A DNA stretch of 64,000 bases. Source: Labilithrix sp. (GTDB taxonomy: Bacteria > Myxococcota_A > Polyangia > Polyangiales > Polyangiaceae). The notes under the pieces were generated by a model. The model was not told the origin of the DNA, did no database searches, and saw only the letters and a program-made list of their open reading frames with translations. The position numbers were made by a program, and so were the translations under genes. Where the stretch lies: assembly GCA_019637155.1 (NCBI GenBank), contig JAHBWE010000003.1:186001-250000 (forward strand), given 5' to 3'. This document shows, piece after piece, positions 53,491 to 61,130 of this stretch (position 1 is the first letter of the stretch; the number at the start of each line of letters is the position of its first letter).

Positions 53491-54932
53491 AGCTCGGCCG
53501 CCGCCAGCTCCTCCAGGCCGCCGCCGCGAGCTCGCTCGCGTGCCGCCGCAAGCTCGATCCGCCGCGGTGGGGCGTACAGTCGGGAGACGTGGATCACGCG
53601 AGCGCGGTGATCTGGTCGCGCGCCGCCGGCGCCTCGCGGATGAAGGTCGAGTGGTCGCTCGCGCCGAGCTTCGATCGCGTCACGGAGGTGCTCGGCCCGA
53701 TCGCGCACGGCGGCACCGACTTCACGGCGAAGGTCCGCCTCACGGGCTTGCCGAGCGGGACGCCGATCCACTACCGCGCGTGGTTCGACGACGGCGAGCG
53801 CCTCACCGGCCGCTTCGCGACCGCGCCGCTCGACGATCGCAGCGTGCTCCTCGCGTGGTCGGCCGACGTCGCGGGTCAAGGCTGGGGCATCGATCCGTCG
53901 CGCGGCGGCATGCCGGCGTTCCGCGCGCTCCGCGAGCGCGAGCCCGACCTCTTCATCCATTGCGGCGACGCGATCTACGCCGACGAGGCGATCCCGCCCG
54001 AGCTGGTCCTCCCCGACGGCGGCGTCTGGCGGAACGTCCTCGAAGACGAGCGCCGCGATCGCGCGCGATCGCTCGAGGACTTCCGCGCCGCGTGGCGCTA
54101 CCCGCGGCGATCGGCGGAGGTCCTCGCGTTCAGCGCGGCGGTGCCGATCGTGTCGATCTGGGACGACCACGAGGTCACGAACGACTGGATCCCGGGGCAG
54201 ACCGGCGCGCTCGAGGCGCACGGCCGGCGCGCGATGTTCGAGCACACCCCGACTCTGCGCGATCCTTCGCAGCCGATGTACCGCAAGGTCGCGTGGGGGC
54301 CGCTCGTCGACGTCTTCCTCCTCGACGGCCGGAGCTATCGCTCGCCGAACGATCCGCCGCCGCCGGAGGGCGAGGCCGGCATGCTCGGCGCGGCGCAGGT
54401 CGCGTGGCTCACCGAGGCGCTGCGCTCGTCGCGCGCGGTCTGGAAGTTCGTCGCGAACGGCCAGCCGATCGCGGACGGCTTCCGCGGGCGGGGGCGCACG
54501 CGGCCCGTCATCCACGACTCGTGGAGCAACGGAAACGGCCCGCCGGCGGAGCGCGAGCACGAGCTCGCCCGGCTCCTCGGCGCGATCCGCGGGGTGAAGA
54601 ACGTCGTGTGGCTCGCGGCCGACGTGCACTACTGCGGCGCGCGGCGGTTCTCGCCGGAGCATGCATCTTACAAGGACTTCGATCCCTTCTGGGAGCTCAT
54701 CGCAGGCCCGCTTCACGCCGCGCACTTCCCCGCCAACCCGCTCGACGACACGTTCGGCCCCGAGGCGGAGTGGACGAGCGCGGGCGAGCACTTCCGCGGC
54801 ACCCCCGCCGACGGCGAGCAATACTTCGGCCTCCTCGCGATCGACGGAAAGACCCACGCCCTCACCGTCACCTTCGCCGACGCCCGCGGCCACGATACCC
54901 ACCGCCTCACGCTCCCAGCCGCTCGGGATTGA
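53487..54932 (+). CDS. PhoD-like alkaline phosphatase D, copy 2
   Basis: 481 aa from ATG 53487, in an ATGA overlap with copy 1. Tat leader GRRQLLQAAAASSLAC. Same motifs: LAWSADVAGQGWG, LFIHCGDAIYADEA, VSIWDDHEVTNDW, VVWLAADVHYCGARRF. Overall very similar to copy 1, so a tandem duplication. The pair is transcribed away from the MscS-like operon. Differences: copy 2 has an extra Gly/Arg-rich loop (FRGRGRTRPVIHDSW) near the active site and a shorter leader. Confidence 0.92.
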   Translation: MKLGRRQLLQAAAASSLACRRKLDPPRWGVQSGDVDHASAVIWSRAAGASRMKVEWSLAPSFDRVTEVLGPIAHGGTDFTAKVRLTGLPSGTPIHYRAWFDDGERLTGRFATAPLDDRSVLLAWSADVAGQGWGIDPSRGGMPAFRALREREPDLFIHCGDAIYADEAIPPELVLPDGGVWRNVLEDERRDRARSLEDFRAAWRYPRRSAEVLAFSAAVPIVSIWDDHEVTNDWIPGQTGALEAHGRRAMFEHTPTLRDPSQPMYRKVAWGPLVDVFLLDGRSYRSPNDPPPPEGEAGMLGAAQVAWLTEALRSSRAVWKFVANGQPIADGFRGRGRTRPVIHDSWSNGNGPPAEREHELARLLGAIRGVKNVVWLAADVHYCGARRFSPEHASYKDFDPFWELIAGPLHAAHFPANPLDDTFGPEAEWTSAGEHFRGTPADGEQYFGLLAIDGKTHALTVTFADARGHDTHRLTLPAARD

Positions 54933-55105
54933 CGGGGCGCACCCCCGTCGCGACAAAATGGTCACGGTGGTGGGGGAAGCTCCGAAACGGCGTTTCGCTC
55001 GACGTCGTGATCCCGTCCACTTCCCGTAGAGCAAGCAGCCGTCGGCACATGATGCGGAAATGCGGACAGACTCCGGGGTTGGTGAGTGACGAATACGAGT
55101 TTGGC

Positions 55106-56053
55106 TCAGTGGCACGTCGGCGCGACGATGCCGGTGAAGGTCCAGGTGCCGGCGGATGGATCGCAGCCGTAGAGCCGCTGACCTTCGATATCGAGCGCGC
55201 CTCGGTTGAGGGCCGCGCAACGGACGGCGCCCGCGGGATTGACGTTGGCGCGGAGGACGTTGCCCGCGACCGGCGTGAGGAAGCAGCCCGTCGCGCACGA
55301 AAGGATCGGGAACACGTCGAGCGGATCGAGGTAGCCCTTCGCGACGAGGTCGGTCCCGACTGGGAAATACCCCGGCGCGATCATCGGTGAAGCGGGGCAC
55401 GTGTGATCGATGGTCGACTTCCACCGCGCCTCGAGATGGAGGTGCGTATTCGGACCTTGATTGGCGATCCGTCCGATGACGTCGCCCGCGTTGACACGGG
55501 TGCCCTCCGGTCGCGCCGAGCCGTACGCGAGATGACGATAGACCGCGTACCACGGGCCCGTCGCGTCGAACCACGTCGACGTGTACTGCCTCGTGCGGTC
55601 GGCGATGGCCTGCCTCTGAAAGCGGTTCAGATCGAGCTGGAGCAGGACGACGTCGCTCGAAGCGACGGCCGAGAGCGGTTCGTGCTCGACCTTCACGATC
55701 GTTCCGGACGTGGGCGCGTAGACGTCCGCGACCGACTCGAAGAAGATGTCGCGTCCGGTGTGCTTCAGCGTGTTCAGCGGAGCCAACGCGCCGGTGGCGT
55801 CGCGAAAGCACGCGGACGAGCCGGGCACGCGTGGATTGACGCGGTCGAACTCCGCCGGGAGCCACGCGCCGCCTTGCGCGCGACCGTCGAACGGCACCAC
55901 CGGCCACGACAGCGAGGTGTCCGGCGACGGAACGTAGTCGTGGCAATCGCTCGCGAACGCCGATGGCGTCGAGGCTTCGTCGGACGGCTCCGGCGCCTGG
56001 GCACAAGCTGCAAACGTGAAGAGAACCAGACTGGCTGCGAGGATCGATTTCAT
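55106..56053 (-). CDS. M23-type (LytM) peptidase lipoprotein
   Basis: 315 aa. Signal ends FTFAAC (Cys17). M23 fold at about 95-215: KHTGRD (His98, Asp102), YRHLAYG, RVNAGDVIGRIANQG, THLHLE (His204, His206). All zinc ligands are in place. The C-terminal 80 residues have four Cys (LSCATGCFLTPVAG, YGCDPSAGTWTFTG) and may bind cell wall. Probably a peptidoglycan endopeptidase or bacteriolytic enzyme. The 173-bp gap to the PhoD genes holds a 6-bp hairpin (CGAAAC-GGC-GTTTCG, 54983-54997) and no gene. Confidence 0.85.
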   Translation of the reverse strand: MKSILAASLVLFTFAACAQAPEPSDEASTPSAFASDCHDYVPSPDTSLSWPVVPFDGRAQGGAWLPAEFDRVNPRVPGSSACFRDATGALAPLNTLKHTGRDIFFESVADVYAPTSGTIVKVEHEPLSAVASSDVVLLQLDLNRFQRQAIADRTRQYTSTWFDATGPWYAVYRHLAYGSARPEGTRVNAGDVIGRIANQGPNTHLHLEARWKSTIDHTCPASPMIAPGYFPVGTDLVAKGYLDPLDVFPILSCATGCFLTPVAGNVLRANVNPAGAVRCAALNRGALDIEGQRLYGCDPSAGTWTFTGIVAPTCH

Positions 56054-56238
56054 GGGAGTGCGTATCGAGAAAACAAACTTCGTGCCCGCACGCGGAGGTC
56101 GGAATCGAGCGGTTCATGGGCGCAAGAGCGCTCGGCGCTGGATCGACTGTGGAGTCGAGACGACACCGTCGACGATCCCCGAGCAGCGCCGCGAGCGCGC
56201 CGGAGGCATCTGCCGCCGAGGCGTGCGATGATTCGAGC

Positions 56239-57582
56239 GTGACGACCGACGATCGAGCCTTCGGCGTGACGACGGAGCAAGCCGAAGCGCCCGTCGCGCT
56301 CGTACGGCGCGCGAAGATGAAGCGGCCGCGCCTCACGTGGTCCGACGCGCTCGGGGATCACGACGTGCTCGTCGAAGGGACGTGGGTGCTCGGCTCCGCG
56401 CGCGACGCGAACGTCTGCGTGTCGGATCGCGCGGTGTCCCGCCTCCATTGCGAGGTCGACGCCACGAGCGAAGGGCTCTGGGTCCGCGATCTCGGAAGCA
56501 AGAACGGCCTCGTCGTCGACGGGCTCCGCGTCAGCGGCGCGCTCGTCCCCGACGGCGGGACGATCAAGGTCGGCACGACCGCGATCGCGGTCCGCTACGG
56601 CGACGAGGTCACGGAAGAGCACATCTGGGGTGCCTCGTCGTTCGGCGAGATGGTCGGAAAGAGCGACGCGATGCGGAAGCTCTTCGCGTCGATCGCGCAG
56701 CTGTCGAAGACGGACCTCTCCGTGCTCGTCCTCGGCGAGACGGGCACCGGCAAGGAGCTCGTCGCGCGCGCGCTGCACGCTCACTCCGATCGCGCGGGAT
56801 TTCCGCTCGGCGTCGTCGACTGCGCGTCGATGCCCGAGCACCTCCTCGAGTCGGAGCTCTTCGGGCACCGGCGCGGCGCGTTCACCGGCGCCGACACGAC
56901 GCACGAGGGCATCGTCGAGCACAGCGACGGCGGAACCATCTTCCTCGACGAGATCGGAGAGCTGCCGCTCGGCATGCAACCGAAGCTGCTGCGATTGCTC
57001 GAGACGAAGACGTTTCGGCGCGTGGGCGAGTCCAGGTGGCGGAGCGCGGACGTCCGCTTCGTGGCCGCGACGCACCGCGATCTCCGCCAGCTCGTCAACG
57101 CGGGCTCCTTCCGCGAAGACCTGTATTTTCGGCTCGCGGTGTCGATCGTCGCCGTCCCGCCGCTCCGCACTCGCGAGGACGACGTGGAGCTCCTCGTGGA
57201 ACGCTTCGCGCCCGCTCTGCCGCCGTCGCTCTCGCGCCAGGCGCTCGTCGACTACGCGCGCCAGCGAACGTGGTGGGGCAACGTTCGCGAGCTGAAGAGC
57301 TTCGTCCAACGCGCGGTGGCGCTCGAGACGATCGATCCTTCGGAGATGGATCCGGCGGAGGTGCAGCTTCCGCGCGTCCCGGAGGCGGCGCCGGCCGCCG
57401 CGCCGGGGCTCGATCTCGATCGCCCCTTCAAAGACGTCCGCGACGCGTGGCTCGAGCACCTCGAGCGCGAATACATCGCCGCGATGATGAAGACGCACGA
57501 CCGCAACGTGTCCGCGGTGGCCCGCGCCGCTGGGCTCGATCGCACGTACGTGCATCGTTTGATTCGCAAGCACGGAATCTGA
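56239..57582 (+). CDS. FHA-domain sigma54-dependent activator (EBP)
   Basis: 447 aa from GTG 56239 (MTTDDRAFGV); the open frame reaches 56116 but the added residues are Arg/Ser-rich noise. FHA domain at about 45-120 (GSARDANVCV, AVSRLHCEV, GSKNGLVVDG). AAA+ domain: GETGTGKE (166-173), sigma54-contacting GAFTGAD (213-219), Walker B GGTIFLDEIGELPLGMQPK. C-terminal Fis-type HTH (NVSAVARAAGLDRTYVHRLI). It binds a phosphothreonine partner and opens sigma54 promoters. The kinase gene follows 53 bp on, so it is the likely source of that mark. Confidence 0.93.
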   Translation: MTTDDRAFGVTTEQAEAPVALVRRAKMKRPRLTWSDALGDHDVLVEGTWVLGSARDANVCVSDRAVSRLHCEVDATSEGLWVRDLGSKNGLVVDGLRVSGALVPDGGTIKVGTTAIAVRYGDEVTEEHIWGASSFGEMVGKSDAMRKLFASIAQLSKTDLSVLVLGETGTGKELVARALHAHSDRAGFPLGVVDCASMPEHLLESELFGHRRGAFTGADTTHEGIVEHSDGGTIFLDEIGELPLGMQPKLLRLLETKTFRRVGESRWRSADVRFVAATHRDLRQLVNAGSFREDLYFRLAVSIVAVPPLRTREDDVELLVERFAPALPPSLSRQALVDYARQRTWWGNVRELKSFVQRAVALETIDPSEMDPAEVQLPRVPEAAPAAAPGLDLDRPFKDVRDAWLEHLEREYIAAMMKTHDRNVSAVARAAGLDRTYVHRLIRKHGI

Positions 57583-57635
57583 GGCTTCGCTCATGGCAAC
57601 GAGCCGCGTTTGCACATAGAAAGGACCTTGGGGCG

Positions 57636-59930
57636 ATGGTCGAGCCAAAGACGATTCGTGAGGACGAGGCGACCTCGACCAGCGGCCTCACCGTCGTCGA
57701 TCGCCAGTCGGACCTCGCCGTTCCCCACGCCATCGCCGGACGCTACGAGCTGCGCGGCATGCTCGGCGCGGGCGGGATGGGCACCGTCTTCGCCGCCTTC
57801 GATCGCGATCTCGGCGAGACCATCGCGCTCAAGGTCCTGAGCGGCATTCGAGAAGGCAACGCGCCGCTGCTCGAGCTCTTCCGCCAGGAGGTGCGCCTCG
57901 CGCGACGCGTCACGCATCCCAACGTCGCGCGCGTGTTCGACATCGGCGTGGCGAACGACTTCGCGTTCCTCACGATGGAGCTCGTCGAAGGCGAGTCCCT
58001 CTCGTTCGTCGCGTACTCCCCGCTCGACAGCGCGCGCGTCATCGAGATCGGGCTCGCCCTGTGCGACGCGCTCGCCGCCGCGCACGACGCCGGCGTCCTC
58101 CATTGCGATCTGAAACCGGCGAACGTGATCTGCACGCACGACGGGCGCTATGTCGTGACCGACTTCGGCATCGCCCGCGCCATGCGACTCTCGAGCCGCG
58201 ACGCGGAGACGACCCTGAGGCTCGACGGCCAGATCATCGGCACGCCGCCGTTCATGTCGCCCGAGCAGCTGGCCGGCGAGCCGCTCGACGAGCGCACGGA
58301 CATCTTCGCGATCGGCGTCACGCTCTTCCGCCTCCTCACCGGCAAGCTGCCCTGGGCCGAGACGGTCGCGCAGGAGCTGCACGCCGCGCGCTTCACCCGG
58401 CCCGTCCCGGATCCGCGGACGATCATCGAAGACGTCCCCGCCCCGCTCGCGGATCTCGTGCGCCGCTGCCTCGCGCTCCGTCGCGAGGATCGCGTCGCTT
58501 CGGCGCGGCAGCTGGCGGAGGCGCTCCGCGGTGCCGTGAGCGCCGGGAGCCGCCGGCCGATCGCGGCGCCCGGAGAGCGCGTCCCGATCGCGGTGCTTCC
58601 GTTCGAGTCCGACGAGAACGCCGCCGATCGCTCGCTCGCGGCGGGCCTCGTCGACGAGATCGGCGAGCACCTCGCCGCCTCGGCGGAGCTCGTCGTCCGG
58701 CATCGCGCGGCGGTGGCGCGCACCGCGGAGACGACGAGCAGCGCGCCGGCGCTCGCGCGCGCGCTCCGGGCCGACTACGCCGTGACCGGCGAGCTGTCGC
58801 GCGTCGAAGGCCGCCTTCACCTCGAGCTGCGCCTCGTCTCGGTCGCGCGCTGGCGCGCCGTCTTCGCGCTCGATCTCGACTTCGAGCCCGCGGATCTCCT
58901 CGCGATCGCGCAGCGTGCGGCGCGCCTCGTGACCATCGCGCTCGAGCGACCGACGAGGGAGAGAGCGCCGGCGAGCGGAGAGGCGGCGGACCTGTTCCTC
59001 CGCGGTCGATCGATGTATCGCGCGTTCGAAGACGGGACGCCGCTGCTCGAACGCGCGCACGCGCTCGCTCCAGACGACGCGCGCATCGCGGCCACCTATG
59101 CGCTGGCGCTCGCGCGTCGCGAATCCGCCGCGGACTCCCTCGCCCACGCGCGCGCCGTCGCCGAGCGCGCGGTCGAGCTCGATCCCAACCTCTCCGACGC
59201 GCGCCTCGCCCTCGCGCTCCTCCACCTCTACGACGGCGAAGCGCGCGCGGCGGCCATCGCGCTCCGTCGCGCCCACGCGCTCGACGCTTCGAACCTCGAC
59301 GTGCTCACGTGGATCGGCCGCCTCCTCATCGAGGTCGGCGCCTTGCAGGAAGGCGTCGCGAAGCTCGATCGTGCGCTCGCGCTCTCGCCCGACGTCGCGG
59401 CGGCGGTGGAAGCGAAGGCGCGCGCGCTCTCGCTCCTCGGTCGTACGTCGGAGGCGGTGGCCGCACTTCATCAGGGACGAGCCGCGCTCGGATCGATCTT
59501 CACGTACGCGATGAGTCGCGTCCATCTCTGGCGTCCGACGCCGGAGACCGAGGCCGAAGTGGTCGCCGCGGCGGCCCCGCCATTTCGAGCGGCCGGACGC
59601 CCGTTCATCGACTTCACCCTCACGCTCGCGCGCGGTGAGGCGGTCACGGACGAAGACCTCGCGAGCCAGGCCGGTCAGTTCTCGGGCAAGGGCTCGCCGC
59701 GACGCGCGGCCTTCGACGTGCAGCGACGGATCGAGCTCCTGGCGGCGGCGCACCGCTTCGACGAGGCCGCGGCCGCGCTCGAGCAGCTCGACGATCAGAG
59801 CTTCATCGATCTCTCGTGGATTGACGGTTGTCCGTTGCTCGTCCCGCTCCGTGAGAGCCCGGCGCTCGCGCAGCTCCGCCGCGCCACGGCAGCACGCGCC
59901 GCCCGCGTCCGCGACGCGCTCACGAGCTGA
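57636..59930 (+). CDS. Ser/Thr kinase with TolB/FlgO-like and TPR domains, non-RD type
   Basis: 764 aa, no membrane segment. Kinase domain at about 35-310 (GMLGAGGMGTVF, IALKVLSG, GTPPFMSPEQ). The catalytic loop is HCDLKPAN (Cys157 instead of Arg), so a non-RD kinase that may not need activation-loop phosphorylation. The middle (about 325-445) has the VPIAVLPFESDENAADRSLA and ADYAVTGELSRVEGRLHLEL pattern of the TolB/FlgO-like module seen beside TPRs in other kinases and regulators. TPRs fill 450-760. It lies 53 bp after the FHA-EBP gene and probably works with it. Confidence 0.9.
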   Translation: MVEPKTIREDEATSTSGLTVVDRQSDLAVPHAIAGRYELRGMLGAGGMGTVFAAFDRDLGETIALKVLSGIREGNAPLLELFRQEVRLARRVTHPNVARVFDIGVANDFAFLTMELVEGESLSFVAYSPLDSARVIEIGLALCDALAAAHDAGVLHCDLKPANVICTHDGRYVVTDFGIARAMRLSSRDAETTLRLDGQIIGTPPFMSPEQLAGEPLDERTDIFAIGVTLFRLLTGKLPWAETVAQELHAARFTRPVPDPRTIIEDVPAPLADLVRRCLALRREDRVASARQLAEALRGAVSAGSRRPIAAPGERVPIAVLPFESDENAADRSLAAGLVDEIGEHLAASAELVVRHRAAVARTAETTSSAPALARALRADYAVTGELSRVEGRLHLELRLVSVARWRAVFALDLDFEPADLLAIAQRAARLVTIALERPTRERAPASGEAADLFLRGRSMYRAFEDGTPLLERAHALAPDDARIAATYALALARRESAADSLAHARAVAERAVELDPNLSDARLALALLHLYDGEARAAAIALRRAHALDASNLDVLTWIGRLLIEVGALQEGVAKLDRALALSPDVAAAVEAKARALSLLGRTSEAVAALHQGRAALGSIFTYAMSRVHLWRPTPETEAEVVAAAAPPFRAAGRPFIDFTLTLARGEAVTDEDLASQAGQFSGKGSPRRAAFDVQRRIELLAAAHRFDEAAAALEQLDDQSFIDLSWIDGCPLLVPLRESPALAQLRRATAARAARVRDALTS

Positions 59931-60042
59931 CCGGCGTCGACGCGAGTCCACACCTGCCCCAGGCGCCGGGGTCGTCCGTTCTGGATTTCGTGCGGTTACG
60001 AGCCTGGGCAGGCGGGCACGCGGAGTGCTCTCGCTCGTCATC

Positions 60043-61026
60043 ATGAACTCCGCCATCCGCGCCGCTCTCGTTTGCTTTCCCTTCTCCCTCCTCGCGCTCG
60101 CCGGTTGCGCGTCGAACGCCGATGAAGAAGATGCCGGCGCCGCCTCGGCCGCGGGCGTCGACGAATCGAGCCTGCTCTCGTTCCAGCTCGCCGGTACGAC
60201 GAAGCTCTCGTGCGACGGCGGCGGCCTCTGCAAGCTCACCGGCGGCGTCCACAGCGTCGATGCGGCCGGCAACACGACCCGCGCGTTTGCGGACTACCTC
60301 GCAGAGCCCCGGTGCGCGCTCACGTTCGGAGTGAGCGCGTCGCCCATCGGCGGCGGCGATCTCGAATCGCCGATCGGCTGCGAGATCGTCGGCGGCGGGC
60401 TCGAGCTCGCCTACGCGCTCTCGCACGACGAGGTCGCGAAGGCGCTCGCGCAGAACGTCACGCTCCGGGTCGCGAGCGCGGGCGGACTCTCGAAGTTCGC
60501 GATCAGCTTCGCGATCAAGCCGTCCTTGTCCGTCCGCGACGGCGCGGGGTCCGAGCACGGCTCGCTGCCAGCGGACACGTACACGTACGCGTTCTCGCGC
60601 GCGTCGGCGGCCGACCTCGGGCTCCGCGTGCTCCGTACGTCCGACCGCACCGGGCGCTGGATCGCTCGGCTCACGAGCCCGCAAGGGCGCGACTACGAGG
60701 CCACGGAGGAAGACGGCCTCGAGCTCTATTACGGCTCCCCGGACGCGACGGGCATCGGCTACGCCGCGCTCCTCTCGCCGCGCACGTTCGTAGAGCGCGC
60801 GGCGGCGCGCTCGTATTGGAAGATGCACGTCGAGAAGCCGACGCCCGCCGACTCGGCGACGATGTCGGTCCAGCCTCACGTCGGCGCCGCGCCCTTCGCG
60901 CTCGATACGAAGGACGGCCGCGAGGGCTACTCCGACGCGCCGGGCGACGTGACCGGCCTCTCCAACACGCGGCGCGCCGCCGGCGACGACGACGCCTGGA
61001 GCACGACGCTCACCGTGAGGCGTTGA
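60043..61026 (+). CDS. Putative lipoprotein, function unknown
   Basis: 327 aa from ATG 60043. Signal ends LLALAGC (Cys about 22). The mature part is beta-rich: KLSCDGGGLCKLTGGV, LAEPRCALTFGVSASP, SFAIKPSLSVRDGA, RWIARLTSPQGRDYEA, GIGYAALLSPRTFVERAA. Four Cys near the N-terminal third could pair. No domain recognised. It stands 112 bp after the kinase and 104 bp before the aminopeptidase gene and is likely its own unit. Confidence 0.6.
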   Translation: MNSAIRAALVCFPFSLLALAGCASNADEEDAGAASAAGVDESSLLSFQLAGTTKLSCDGGGLCKLTGGVHSVDAAGNTTRAFADYLAEPRCALTFGVSASPIGGGDLESPIGCEIVGGGLELAYALSHDEVAKALAQNVTLRVASAGGLSKFAISFAIKPSLSVRDGAGSEHGSLPADTYTYAFSRASAADLGLRVLRTSDRTGRWIARLTSPQGRDYEATEEDGLELYYGSPDATGIGYAALLSPRTFVERAAARSYWKMHVEKPTPADSATMSVQPHVGAAPFALDTKDGREGYSDAPGDVTGLSNTRRAAGDDDAWSTTLTVRR

Positions 61027-61130
61027 CGGGACATCCTCGCCCGTGCGGCAGGGGTGCGAGCCGCGCGACGATTCCGGCCGTTCAGGATTGACGCGGCGCA
61101 CGCTCCCGATCGAGCGTACCGATCCCCCCG

